This document shows, one piece after another, positions 45,176-53,240 of a DNA stretch of 61,552 nt. The stretch spans positions 1-61,552 of the forward strand of contig NZ_ACFY01000004.1 of assembly GCF_000174195.1 (NCBI RefSeq), given 5' to 3'. Origin of the DNA: Roseburia inulinivorans DSM 16841. GTDB taxonomy: Bacteria > Bacillota > Clostridia > Lachnospirales > Lachnospiraceae. Every line of letters starts with the position of its first letter. Position 1 is the stretch's first letter. The translations under genes and the position numbers were made by a program. The notes under the pieces were generated by a model. The model made no database searches, was not told where the DNA came from, and saw nothing but the letters and a program-made list of their open reading frames with translations.

Positions 45176-46084
45176 TCATCGTTCCATATCTCGTTGTTTA
45201 CTTCGCTGCCATTTTTCCAGCAGCCGGATAATCGTGTCCTGCATCTGCTTCGGCGTATAGGATTTCGGGAAATACTTCCGAAGAACCTCGTTTTTAATCG
45301 TCACATGGTCAAGCTCATCCTTTTTGATTTCATTCATCACTTCACACATGGCATCCAACGTGCAGCCGCCCTCCTGTGAGAGCTTCTTCAGCCGCTGTGC
45401 CTGCGACAGGGATGGAGATGCCTGTGCATAGTCCATTGCCTCCAGAAATTCCTTCTGTTCAGACGGTTTCAGGTAAGACAACTCCACCGCCGGATTAAAG
45501 GCGATTTTCTTCTCATCCACCATATCCAAAATTTCAGGAATCAGGTTGGTAAGGCGGATATAGCGTTTAACCGTATCCTTACTCATTCCAACAGCTTCAC
45601 CAATAATCTCCGTAGACAACTTCGGTGCAAATTGCTCCGAAGTCAAATCTTTTCTCTGACCCTGATGTTTCATCGCCTCCAACTTCATCTTGTAGGAAAA
45701 CGCTCTCTCGCTGGGAAGAATATTCTCCCGCTGCAAGTTGCTGTCCACCATAAAGATGATTGCTGCATCATCGTCCATTTCCTTGACGATGACCGGCACA
45801 GTCTCCAAACCTGCCAGCTGCGCCGCATGAAGTCTGCGGTGTCCTGAAAGAATTTCAAATCCGCCTTCCGGGTCAGGTCGGACAATCAGTGGTGATACCA
45901 CACCGATCTGCTTGATGCTCTCTACGGTCTGTTCCATCAGCTCGTCATCCAGCACCTTAAAGGGATGCCCTTCAAAAGGATGCAGGTCAGAAAGCGGCAT
46001 CTCCGTCCGCTTCTCCTTAGCCGCAGCGTCGGCAGCTGAGCCACTGCGGTTTTCTGTTGTAATACTGGTTTTTGCTTTTGCCAT
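45176..46084 (-). CDS. ParB/Spo0J-type partition or regulatory protein
   Basis: A 302-aa ParB-family protein. The ParB nuclease-like domain has EILSGHRRLHAAQLAGL near residue 78 and NLQRENILPSERAFSYKM near 115; the HTH is EIIGEAVGMSKDTVKRYIR. In ICEs such proteins help replication or segregation of the excised circle. No ParA is seen nearby. The start lies inside a 48-aa frame that overlaps it. It is complete. Confidence 0.92.
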   Translation of the reverse strand: MAKAKTSITTENRSGSAADAAAKEKRTEMPLSDLHPFEGHPFKVLDDELMEQTVESIKQIGVVSPLIVRPDPEGGFEILSGHRRLHAAQLAGLETVPVIVKEMDDDAAIIFMVDSNLQRENILPSERAFSYKMKLEAMKHQGQRKDLTSEQFAPKLSTEIIGEAVGMSKDTVKRYIRLTNLIPEILDMVDEKKIAFNPAVELSYLKPSEQKEFLEAMDYAQASPSLSQAQRLKKLSQEGGCTLDAMCEVMNEIKKDELDHVTIKNEVLRKYFPKSYTPKQMQDTIIRLLEKWQRSKQRDMER

Positions 46085-46163
46085 TCAGCTTCTTAACCTC
46101 CTTCCAGCGGTGATAGATGTCATTCTTACCTGCGAAAAACGCCTTTTTTGCCTTGCACTTCAT
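46017..46163 (-). CDS. Possible 48-aa basic peptide coupled to the loader gene
   Basis: A short frame starting in an ATGA overlap with the DnaC-like gene stop and with GGAGGT 9-10 bases upstream. The product starts MKCKAKKAFFAGKNDIYHRW, is strongly basic, and ends WLSCRRCG. It overlaps the first 68 bases of parB in another frame and contains the parB ribosome site. It could be a genuine coupled peptide or a chance frame. Confidence 0.4.
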   Translation of the reverse strand: MKCKAKKAFFAGKNDIYHRWKEVKKLNGKSKNQYYNRKPQWLSCRRCG

Positions 46164-47005
46164 AGATCAAGTACCTCCTTAACGACCTGCTGTTTTTCTT
46201 TTCCAATGCTCTTTCTGCGGTCCTCTCCGCTGATTCGCACCGGCGTACACATTTCCAGAATCCTGCTGTAAATCCGGGCGTATGCCACATCCTGCGGATT
46301 GCGGATTTCTGCAATTTTCAGATTGGTTGTGATAATGACCGGAAGCCCGGACTTATACCGCTCATCAATGACAGCGTAGACCTGCTCCAGCGCATATTCG
46401 GTGCTGCGCTCAATTCCCAGATCATCCAGAATCAGCAAAGAATAGTTGGAAAACGAAGCGATATACCGGTATCGTTCTTCCGAATACATGGCACCCATCT
46501 GGTTCAGGATTTTGGAGAAGTTCGTCATCAAAACCGGAATGCCCTGATCCAGCAGCGCATTTGCTATACATGCCGCCACAAAGGACTTTCCGGTTCCGAC
46601 ATCTCCCCATAACAAAAGGCCAAGGTTTTCAGCCTTGACCTTTTTCCACTGCTCCACATAACGTTTTGCCATCTGGATGTCCTTGTTGTCTTCTGCAACG
46701 CCAAAATTCCATTCCAGAAGATGCTTTTCCTGAATCCCAGTTGCTTTCAGCTGCCTGATTTTACGCTGCCGCTCCACCAGTTCATCCTGGCGTTTCTTTT
46801 CCGCCATCGCTTCCTGCTGGCATCTGCAAAGGCAGGGAACAATCTTGTCTCTGCCCCAGAGCTTTACCCTGCACTGCACCGGAGTATGACAGTTCCGGCA
46901 ATACAGCAGTCCGTCCACGCCCTGGTATTCCTGCTCTCCGGGTTCTTTCGGCGTAAAGAGCGAATCCAACGCCGCATTCAATACTTCAGGCACCATGTCG
47001 CTCAT
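46160..47005 (-). CDS. DnaC/IstB-like helicase loader ATPase
   Basis: A 281-aa AAA+ protein. An N-terminal zinc-like cluster includes YCRNCHTPVQC and PCLCRC. The Walker A motif LLLWGDVGTGKSFVAA is near residue 133, Walker B LLILDDLGIERS near 190, and sensor 1 PVIITTNLKI follows. This matches DnaC-type loaders, and together with the upstream RepA-like gene suggests that the excised ICE replicates. It overlaps the replication gene by 4 bases. Confidence 0.9.
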   Translation of the reverse strand: MSDMVPEVLNAALDSLFTPKEPGEQEYQGVDGLLYCRNCHTPVQCRVKLWGRDKIVPCLCRCQQEAMAEKKRQDELVERQRKIRQLKATGIQEKHLLEWNFGVAEDNKDIQMAKRYVEQWKKVKAENLGLLLWGDVGTGKSFVAACIANALLDQGIPVLMTNFSKILNQMGAMYSEERYRYIASFSNYSLLILDDLGIERSTEYALEQVYAVIDERYKSGLPVIITTNLKIAEIRNPQDVAYARIYSRILEMCTPVRISGEDRRKSIGKEKQQVVKEVLDL

Positions 47006-47688
47006 AGGCTGTCTCCTTCCTCAAATGTGTAGTCTGCCGGGTTATACTTCGGCTTTTCTCTCTTTGCCCAGCTCCGGATTGTGGCAAGGTGATTTTTGTA
47101 GCTCCTGCCGGTGGAAGCCATATACTCAGAGAGCCGTTCCACTCGCATCTGATAATCTCCTGGGAACTCCTGCCGGAGCTTGCCGTATTCCGTGTCAGAA
47201 AGAAGGACATTTTCGTATGAGCCATACCGGTGTTGGATTTCCTTCTTCTCTCTTTTATTGATTGTTTTAGTACTTGTTCTATTAGTACTTAATTGCGCGG
47301 GATTTTCCGTAACCGGTGTGTCCGTATCCGGATTTACCGCATACGGCTTTTCCGTACACGGTGATTCCGAACACGGCTTTTTCCTTGGCATCTCATAAAT
47401 CACATACTCCGCTCTGCCCATCCGACCGTTACTCTCACGCTGCTGGTTCCTTTCCAGATACCCAAGACGCTCCAGCTCCTTCAGAGCCGTAAGCACTCCA
47501 TCTACGCCATCCGGCGTAATCGAAGATAACCCCCGTACCGAATAGTTCCATGTGTCCGGTAAACTAAGCAGCATGGAGAGAAGTCCTTTTCCTTTCAGGC
47601 TGAGACCCTGATCCCGCAGGTGGTAATTGCACATCGTTGTGTAATTGCTGTTTTTCTCAACCCTGAATACCGGCATGGTGCTCACCAT
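47002..47688 (-). CDS. RepA-like replication initiator protein
   Basis: A 228-aa protein with a winged-helix N-terminus. PVFRVEKNSNYTTMCNYHLR and GLSLKGKGLLSMLLSLPDTW are typical of replication initiator A proteins from plasmids and ICEs in Firmicutes. A polar Pro-Thr-rich linker separates a C-terminal domain with SYENVLLSDTEYGKLRQEFP, like DnaD/DUF6017-type helical domains. It overlaps both neighbours. The initiator role is by family and by context beside a loader. Confidence 0.8.
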   Translation of the reverse strand: MVSTMPVFRVEKNSNYTTMCNYHLRDQGLSLKGKGLLSMLLSLPDTWNYSVRGLSSITPDGVDGVLTALKELERLGYLERNQQRESNGRMGRAEYVIYEMPRKKPCSESPCTEKPYAVNPDTDTPVTENPAQLSTNRTSTKTINKREKKEIQHRYGSYENVLLSDTEYGKLRQEFPGDYQMRVERLSEYMASTGRSYKNHLATIRSWAKREKPKYNPADYTFEEGDSL

Positions 47689-47824
47689 CCTTTTTCGCAG
47701 GCTCCGTTTTTTTCTTCGGACATTTGCGCGGACGATCTTCGCTGTCCTCCCGTCGATGGTATTTGCCGGTATCCTGCATCATGCGTTCAAACGCCTGAAG
47801 GCGTCCCTCTGTAAAAAGCGTCAT
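47657..47824 (-). CDS. Small basic protein, 55 aa
   Basis: Starts in an ATGA overlap with the antirepressor stop and overlaps the replication gene start. The sequence begins MTLFTEGRLQAFERMMQDTG and becomes basic with RPRKCPKKKTEP. The ERMM segment is familiar from small proteins next to replication genes in gut Firmicutes elements, but no name can be given. Coupled overlaps on both sides argue that it is translated. Confidence 0.65.
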   Translation of the reverse strand: MTLFTEGRLQAFERMMQDTGKYHRREDSEDRPRKCPKKKTEPAKKDGEHHAGIQG

Positions 47825-48651
47825 TCGATCACACCCCATTTCTTAAACAACTTAAAGAGATGATTCTTTCCCTTGCAGGTCACTCTCGTCTGCTGCACCA
47901 GTTTTCCACTTCTGCCGTAGCAATCCCGGACAATAAAATAGCCCCTTGCAGATTTGTCTGCAAAAGGCATCAGCCAGCCGCTTGGACTGCGGTACAGATA
48001 GCGGTGATCCAGTAAGAGAGCTACTGCCGTCTTCTCTGGGATTCCGATTTCCTTACAGAAATTCCGGATGCAGGTGCAATCTTCCGAATTTACAAAGGTG
48101 TCGAAGTAGTCTGCCTTGGGCTGTGCCGCATCCAGCTGTTTGCGGATACCCTCAAGCTGCTCTCTCTCGGCTACAAGCTCCTGTGCCAGTGTGTAGATGA
48201 CCTCCGGATGCTGAATCACCTGATCCAAAATGGAATCGCTCATATACACACCATGCTTGCGAATGGACGGGAGAACTTCATCAAACACCCAGTGTTCAAA
48301 TCGTTCTGCCGATGGCAGCTTGCTGTGAACGATCAGCCGGTAAACATCGCCTTCTGTGATAAAGGAGATTTCAACGACCTGCTCTCCAGCATCTCCATAC
48401 TGATTCACCTTCTGAACGACCCCCTCGCGTTTCGTTAGGGGGCCTCTGCAATGGCGTTTCACTGCGGCGTAGGGATTCACATACCCCAACGCTTTCGCCA
48501 CATCGCTTGCACAGAAGAAGGTCTTGCCCGCCTCTTGCAACACGCGGATCGAACCAAACTCCTGGTTCTCAAACACCTCCATCATCTGCCTTGACTGTCC
48601 GCCATGACTGCCCACATCGGTGTCATGGGTCTTCTGATTGAAATCCGTCAT
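47821..48651 (-). CDS. BRO-N/KilAC phage-type antirepressor
   Basis: A 276-aa two-domain protein. The BRO-N domain (about 24-125) contains FFCASDVAKALGYVNPYAAV and later RFEHWVFDEVLPSIRKHG. The C-terminal KilAC/ANT domain holds YFDTFVNSEDCTCIRNFCKE and the ending GKNHLFKLFKKWGVIE. Antirepressors switch phage or ICE gene expression. It is the first gene of the ICE A operon. The ATG at 48651 has GGAGG at good distance. It lies behind hairpin a. Confidence 0.88.
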   Translation of the reverse strand: MTDFNQKTHDTDVGSHGGQSRQMMEVFENQEFGSIRVLQEAGKTFFCASDVAKALGYVNPYAAVKRHCRGPLTKREGVVQKVNQYGDAGEQVVEISFITEGDVYRLIVHSKLPSAERFEHWVFDEVLPSIRKHGVYMSDSILDQVIQHPEVIYTLAQELVAEREQLEGIRKQLDAAQPKADYFDTFVNSEDCTCIRNFCKEIGIPEKTAVALLLDHRYLYRSPSGWLMPFADKSARGYFIVRDCYGRSGKLVQQTRVTCKGKNHLFKLFKKWGVIE

Positions 48652-48695
48652 ACCTGTTACCTCCTGCTCAAATTTGTCTCGCCGGATTTCGGGCG

Positions 48696-48754
48696 AAAAA
48701 AATAGAGCCTCGACCCATTCTCGTTTTCAAAGAATGAGCCAAGGCTCTATGTAA
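48696..48754 (-). terminator. TTACATAG hairpin a, leader of the ICE A operon
   Basis: Minus strand: TGTTACATAG (octamer 48747-48754), then an 18-bp stem with wobbles, AGAGCCTTGGCTCATTCT / AGAATGGGTCGAGGCTCT, followed by seven T. This is a full rho-independent terminator placed about 45 bases before the antirepressor start, thus an attenuator for the whole operon. Confidence 0.75.
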
Positions 48755-48898
48755 CAGGATACCTGATATTAAATTTTTGCAGAATTCGTCAGAACTCGCC
48801 AAACGAACCTGACACTGTTTTTCATTCCGTTTCAGCCGGATTTTTGCCGAAAATCTGTCAAGGATATGGGGCTAATTTCCCCTCCAAAATGGCCTTCT

Positions 48899-48970
48899 GT
48901 AAACCCATTTTCCCACCCATTAGGCTCAAAAATAGGCCGTAAACCCATGGTAAACCCATCAAAATGGGTT
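48899..48970. repeat. Iteron-like GTAAACCCAT repeats
   Basis: GTAAACCCAT occurs at 48899-48908, 48939-48948 and 48950-48959, with an inverted copy ATGGGTT at 48964-48970. They lie in the otherwise empty 578-base region 48652-49229 between the integrase end and the antirepressor. Beyond these and hairpin a I see only a distant inverted pair, AAAAGCCCGG near 49031 and CCGGGCTTTT near 49163. Origin or operator use is inferred. Confidence 0.5.
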
Positions 48971-49229
48971 AATTTGAAGTCAAATTTCCTCAAATTTCAC
49001 CATCGGAATCAGGCGATTTCAGGCATAGAAAAAGCCCGGAAAATGGCGTATTCGGCTTTTTTAGCATTATTAAGCTGTAGATTATCGCTTGCTGAACTGC
49101 GGTGCGCGACGAGCGGCTTTGAGGCCGTACTGCGCGAGTTTTTGAGCTGTTTTCCCTTGATACTCCGGGCTTTTCCGGCTTTCTGCCTCTCAGTTATCCG
49201 GTGTGCGGACCATAAAAAACGGTCTTTTT

Positions 49230-50441
49230 TCATTCAGCAATAGCCTGCTGAAACGCACCATTTACTACCCCAAACAGCTCCTCTGGTTTATTGTACTTCA
49301 CTTTTGCATAGATGTCCATAGTTGTTTTGCTGTTTTCGTGTCCGGCAAGGTATTGGACGGTCTTTGGATCAACACCAGCATAGAGAAGATTGGTAATGTA
49401 AGTGTGCCGCAGCTGATGCGGGGTTACATCAAAGTCCAGCGTATATCTGATTTTGGGTTGATTTTTCTGGGTCATGCCCAGCGTTGGGGTAACCGTGTAT
49501 TTGATGCTCTGCCCATTCACATACTTATAATAGTTCCGGGGCTTAGTGGAGCGGACAACGACATACTGCCACACTCTTTGAAACTGCGAAGCAGCCAGCG
49601 GCTCCCCTTTGCTGTCAGCAATCACATAATCTGATATGGAATTTTCTTTCGTTTCTCTCAGACAATCCACCAAACACTTCGGTATCGGAATATCCCTTTT
49701 TGCCGCCGGAGTCTTTAGCACCGTAGAAATCACGGGTCTGTTATGCTCTGTACGCCATGCCCGCCTCACCGATAGATAAGGTGTATCCTCGTCCAGAAAT
49801 ACACAATCCCATTGCAGTGCAAGAATTTCTTCCCGACGCAGACCGGAATACAAACCGAGCATAATAAACAAATATGGAGGAAGTCCCTTGACTGTATCCA
49901 GAAGCACGGCTACCTGCTGATCTGTCAATGCTTCCTTCTTTTTTGTCGGTTTTCCGCCTTTACCGGATATTCCCGCACAGGGATTGTGTTCAAGAATTTG
50001 ATTTCTCTCTGCCGCATAAAAAATGCACTTGAGTAGCATATTGACCTTATTGTATAAGCCTTCCGATTTCTTTGACAATGGAACAAGCGCCAGCCGAATA
50101 TCGTCAGCAGTCACTTCTTCCATATACATCTCTCCCAGAGGTTTGATGATATAGTTTGTCATATCCCTCGTATAACCTCTGAGTGTAGACGCAGACACCT
50201 TTGCCGACTGCATCAGCAGCCACTTCTCGCCATACTCGGCTACTGTCGGATGCTGCCGGTGAAAGATAATTTCTTCCACCTGCTTCCGGGCCTCTAACTG
50301 CTTCTCATACAATTCTTCACAAGTTGCGGCATACAAACTCAACTCTTTGCCATCTGCATCCGTAATCCTGGTTCTGTAATACTGGATTCCTTTCAATGTA
50401 ATGGTCCCGTACTTCGGGATCTGTGTTTTCTTTTTTGCCAT
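49230..50441 (-). CDS. Tyrosine site-specific integrase (int1)
   Basis: A 403-aa Tn916-type integrase. The N-terminal arm-binding domain is followed by the core-binding domain near PTVAEYGEKWLLMQ. Catalytic residues: Arg in GLYSGLRREEILALQW, the HxxR in PHQLRHTYITNLL, His in LAGHENSKTT and the Tyr in MDIYAKVKY. It is the last gene of the right-hand element. It is a diverged neighbour copy of int2, identical at more than half of positions by eye. The promoter region shares spaced motifs with that of int2. Confidence 0.95.
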   Translation of the reverse strand: MAKKKTQIPKYGTITLKGIQYYRTRITDADGKELSLYAATCEELYEKQLEARKQVEEIIFHRQHPTVAEYGEKWLLMQSAKVSASTLRGYTRDMTNYIIKPLGEMYMEEVTADDIRLALVPLSKKSEGLYNKVNMLLKCIFYAAERNQILEHNPCAGISGKGGKPTKKKEALTDQQVAVLLDTVKGLPPYLFIMLGLYSGLRREEILALQWDCVFLDEDTPYLSVRRAWRTEHNRPVISTVLKTPAAKRDIPIPKCLVDCLRETKENSISDYVIADSKGEPLAASQFQRVWQYVVVRSTKPRNYYKYVNGQSIKYTVTPTLGMTQKNQPKIRYTLDFDVTPHQLRHTYITNLLYAGVDPKTVQYLAGHENSKTTMDIYAKVKYNKPEELFGVVNGAFQQAIAE

Positions 50442-50532
50442 CTTTGATCGTCCTTTCTTGATAATGTGTAGTCTCCGTATCTACACTCTCTTTTTATCAG
50501 AAAGCCCCGATTTAATCAAAGATACGGCTGAG

Positions 50533-50566
50533 GTAAAACAAAGAGCGAGACATCCTTGCCTCGCTC
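50533..50566 (-). terminator. Terminator of int2
   Basis: Minus strand: GAGCGAG (50560-50566) with CTCGCTC (50543-50549) around a 10-base loop, followed by TTTGTTTT. It stands 22 bases after the int2 stop and separates the two integrases. Confidence 0.75.
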
Positions 50567-50588
50567 CTTCTTCATTTCCTATTTGTTA

Positions 50589-51806
50589 TTACTGTGCTGC
50601 ATCCCAGCTTGCAAACGCACAGTTCATTGATCTGACCAGCTCATCTGGTCTGTTGTACTTAACCTTTGCATAAATGTCCATGGTAATCTTGCTGCTTTCA
50701 TGGCCTGCCAGGTATTGAACCGTTTTGGGATCTACCGATGCATGAATGAGATTGGTAATGTAAGTATGCCGCAGCTGATGGGGTGTTACTTCAAAGTCCA
50801 GACTGTAAACCACTTTTCCGTTATGAGCAGCCTTTTCTCCCAAGACAGGTGTGACAGTATGCTTTACTCTTTTTCCATCTTCATACCGATAATAGCTCCG
50901 CTCCTTGACCGTCCTCGTAACAATATACTGCCAAAGTCGCTTAAACTGCGTGTAGGACAGCGGTTCGCCATCCCGGTTTGAAACCACGTACTCCGAAGTC
51001 GAAGTTTCCTTTGCTGCTTTCAAACACTCAGCCAAGCAAACAGGAAGGGGGATATTTCTCTCCGCAGCCTTGGTTTTCAATTCATCCGAAATCACCGGTC
51101 TGTTGTGTTCTGTATGCCATGCCCGCCTTACCGTCAGATATGGAGTATCCGTATCCAGATATACTGAATCCCATTGCAGAGCAAGAATTTCTTCCCGGCG
51201 CAGACCCGCATACAAACCAATCATGACAAAGACATAAGGCGGCAAATCTCGGATAGCATCCAAAAGTCGCTCCACCTGTTCATCTGTCAAAGCCTGACGC
51301 TCCTCTTGAGGAACACCGCCACCTTTTGTTGTCAGATAAATCGTTGGGTTATGGTCAATGATCCTGCTTTCCATCGCTGCGCGAAAGATAGACTTGTAAA
51401 GGATCACCACAGATTTATAAACCGATGCAGATTTCTTGGAAACCGGAACAAGGGCAAGTTGAATATCATCCAGACTAACCTCTCCCATCCGTTTATCTCC
51501 CAATTCCGCTATAATATGCCGCCTGACCTTTGAGGTGTAATCCGTCAAGGTAGTGGCTCGTACATGAACCGACTGCATCAGCAGCCACTTTTCACAATAC
51601 TCTGCAACTGTGGGCGTTTTCCGATGAAAAGTAGCATTCTCAATCTGTTCCAACGCAAGCGTTTCTTTGTTATATAGTTCTTCAGGTGTTTTTGCGTAGA
51701 TAGCTACGAGCTTACCATTCGCGTCTTTGATTCTGGTCCTATAATATAGGACACCTCTTTTCATGACTGTGCCATATTGAGGAAGTATTATTTTTCTATT
51801 TGCCAA
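50589..51806 (-). CDS. Tyrosine site-specific integrase (int2)
   Basis: A 405-aa integrase of the Tn916 type, next to xis. Catalytic residues are in GLYAGLRREEILALQW, PHQLRHTYITNLI, LAGHESSKIT and MDIYAKVKY. I place the start at the TTG at 51806, because it has AGGAGGTGGAGG upstream and the product MANRKIILPQYGT aligns with int1 MAKKKTQIPKYGT. An in-frame GTG at 51815 lies in the ribosome site. Directly downstream of xis in the usual order. Confidence 0.93.
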   Translation of the reverse strand: MANRKIILPQYGTVMKRGVLYYRTRIKDANGKLVAIYAKTPEELYNKETLALEQIENATFHRKTPTVAEYCEKWLLMQSVHVRATTLTDYTSKVRRHIIAELGDKRMGEVSLDDIQLALVPVSKKSASVYKSVVILYKSIFRAAMESRIIDHNPTIYLTTKGGGVPQEERQALTDEQVERLLDAIRDLPPYVFVMIGLYAGLRREEILALQWDSVYLDTDTPYLTVRRAWHTEHNRPVISDELKTKAAERNIPLPVCLAECLKAAKETSTSEYVVSNRDGEPLSYTQFKRLWQYIVTRTVKERSYYRYEDGKRVKHTVTPVLGEKAAHNGKVVYSLDFEVTPHQLRHTYITNLIHASVDPKTVQYLAGHESSKITMDIYAKVKYNRPDELVRSMNCAFASWDAAQ

Positions 51807-51893
51807 TTCCTCCACCTCCTAAGAATAATCTCCAGCGCTGTACCTTTGTTTTATCAGACCTCTCTGATTCCATCAAGGATACGGACCGGCTCA

Positions 51894-52121
51894 CTATCTT
51901 CCGCTTCGAGGTTTACGGTAAGTTGCGCTTCTCTCAACTGGTTTTGCTCTGTGCGTGCATTTTGCGATATACTCCTGGAGACCTGCCGCAGTAAAATACA
52001 CACAGCCATTCTGAACATACTGCACATAAGAGATCAAGCCGTTGTTACGGGCGGCATCCAGCGTTGCTATGCTGATTCCTAAGATTTCAGCAGCTTCTTT
52101 TCGTGTAATGAGCTTTTCCAT
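51894..52121 (-). CDS. xis: Excisionase-like HTH protein
   Basis: A 75-aa protein with a MerR/excisionase winged helix: LITRKEAAEILGISIATLDA and then a wing YVQYVQNGCVYFTAAGLQEY, with a basic tail. Its place before the integrase and its size fit an excisionase that directs Int towards excision. The ATG follows GGAGGGAA. It is complete. Confidence 0.85.
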   Translation of the reverse strand: MEKLITRKEAAEILGISIATLDAARNNGLISYVQYVQNGCVYFTAAGLQEYIAKCTHRAKPVERSATYRKPRSGR

Positions 52122-52162
52122 AGACTATATTCCCTCCAATCTGTCAAGGTTATCATCGTGCT

Positions 52163-52223
52163 TTCAAAATCACATGAATACGCTGGCAGCCGAAACTGCC
52201 AGCGCATGGTATCTGATTTTGAA
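52163..52223. repeat. Nested palindrome upstream of xis
   Basis: Two concentric perfect inverted repeats: outer TTCAAAATC / GATTTTGAA (163-171, 215-223) and inner CGCTGGCAG / CTGCCAGCG (181-189, 196-204). The symmetry suggests a cruciform or an RNA hairpin before the excisionase start, 40 bases downstream on the minus strand. Confidence 0.6.
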
Positions 52224-52672
52224 TAGAAAGCGGCCACCCAAAAGAGCAGTCGCTTCCTATTTCAATATGACTCAATTCTCGTCACATTTGCCACGCAACC
52301 CTGACGATGGGAACATAACAGGTCTCCGCTGGCGCGGTTGTCATAACTCCGCGGCGTCGTTTTACTCGTGCGCCGCAGGGTTCCCCCCAAGTCTTTGGCG
52401 GGCCGTGAGGAAGTATCTTTAAGCCCCCATGCAGTCATCGCGCCGAATCTGCCACAATCCGTTTTATGAAATCGTAGATCGCTCCGAAGCAGTTCTTTCA
52501 TCACCTCCCTGACTGCTCCATCTTCGCGGCGTTTCATATTCGCTCGTACATGGGTTATGTACCTGTTGTGCTGTCTATTCGATTGTCAATGTACTGATGA
52601 AGGAGGAAAACTTGTCCTTCTTATTAACACTGACAAAAAAGGCAAAAAACAGGCGTATCAAATGAAATTTTA
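52224..52672 (-). other. Structured intergenic region between sigma-like gene and xis
   Basis: No convincing gene. A 91-aa frame (52262-52537) has no ribosome site at its first ATG and an odd composition. GC-rich stretches near 52330-52420 (GCGGCGTCG and GCGCCGCAGG) suggest RNA structure. TTGACA at about 52591 on the minus strand lacks a well-spaced -10. The segment looks familiar as a conserved part of Tn916/Tn1549-like regulation regions, but I cannot prove it. Confidence 0.35.
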
Positions 52673-53086
52673 TCAAAAATATTTTACAAGCTGCTTTAAT
52701 CCACGGCGGATACTGTCTCGGACACGGCTTGGGTCTACACCTTCTACTTCGGCAATTTTATTTACCGTCATTCCCAGATAGTATCGGGCATAAATCCTCT
52801 TTGCCTGTTTCTCCGGCAGCTTCATCACAGCGGCATAGACCTGCTCCTGAAACTGTTTTTCCTCCAGAACCATCTCCGGTGTCTGCGGCTTCAACAACAC
52901 CGCATTTTCAATGCCATTCTCGCAATCCAGAGAATACTGTGCTTTATAACGATACATCTTTCGCTCATACGCAGCCTCCGCACGTTCAGCTGCTCGAATA
53001 GTCTCCATTACTTCCTCTGTCACATCTACAAAAAAGTCTGTTGTATAAACATCAGGATAAAGTTCCCGAAGGTTAATTTTCTTCAT
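52673..53086 (-). CDS. Sigma-70-like HTH regulator (Tn916 Orf7 type)
   Basis: A 137-aa protein. The C-terminal half is a region 4-like HTH: AVMKLPEKQAKRIYARYYLG and then MTVNKIAEVEGVDPSRVRDS. The N-terminal half MKKINLRELYPDVYTTDFFV resembles ICE regulators such as Tn916 Orf7. The start ATG at 53086 has GGAGG 7 bases upstream; the longer frame is intergenic. The leader carries an attenuator and a palindrome, so expression is probably controlled by read-through. It likely activates the xis/int or transfer genes. Confidence 0.82.
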   Translation of the reverse strand: MKKINLRELYPDVYTTDFFVDVTEEVMETIRAAERAEAAYERKMYRYKAQYSLDCENGIENAVLLKPQTPEMVLEEKQFQEQVYAAVMKLPEKQAKRIYARYYLGMTVNKIAEVEGVDPSRVRDSIRRGLKQLVKYF

Positions 53087-53099
53087 TATGTACCTCCAT

Positions 53100-53132
53100 T
53101 TCGATTCACGGGTGATTGACGGGTGAATCGAA
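53100..53132. promoter_or_regulatory. Palindromic operator at the sigma-like gene start
   Basis: TTCGATTCAC (53100-53109) and GTGAATCGAA (53123-53132) are perfect 10-bp arms around 13 bases, with an inner direct repeat GGGTGA. It ends 13 bases before the ATG, next to the ribosome site, and could act as operator or as an RNA hairpin hiding initiation. Confidence 0.5.
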
Positions 53133-53188
53133 TGGAGGTGGAGACCGACACCGGCAGACAACCGGGTCATCTCCGAAAAAACGGCAAC

Positions 53189-53223
53189 AAAAAACGCCAG
53201 ATTTCCGTGGGGGAAAACTGGCG
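53189..53223 (-). terminator. Attenuator in the leader of the sigma-like gene
   Basis: Minus strand: CGCCAGTTTTCCC pairs with GGAAATCTGGCG around CAC, followed by TTTTTT. It stands about 105 bases before the start codon and about 20 bases after a TATAAT box, so transcripts would terminate unless relieved. Confidence 0.7.
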
Positions 53224-53240
53224 CGCCAAGAACAGCCATT

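Noticed and set aside
49009..49233. 74-aa minus-strand frame after int1
   Set aside because: No ribosome site, low-complexity basic sequence, lies in the non-coding junction region.
52262..52537. 91-aa minus-strand frame between sigma-like gene and xis
   Set aside because: No ribosome site at the first ATG and unusual Arg/Ser/Thr composition; kept only as part of a structured region.
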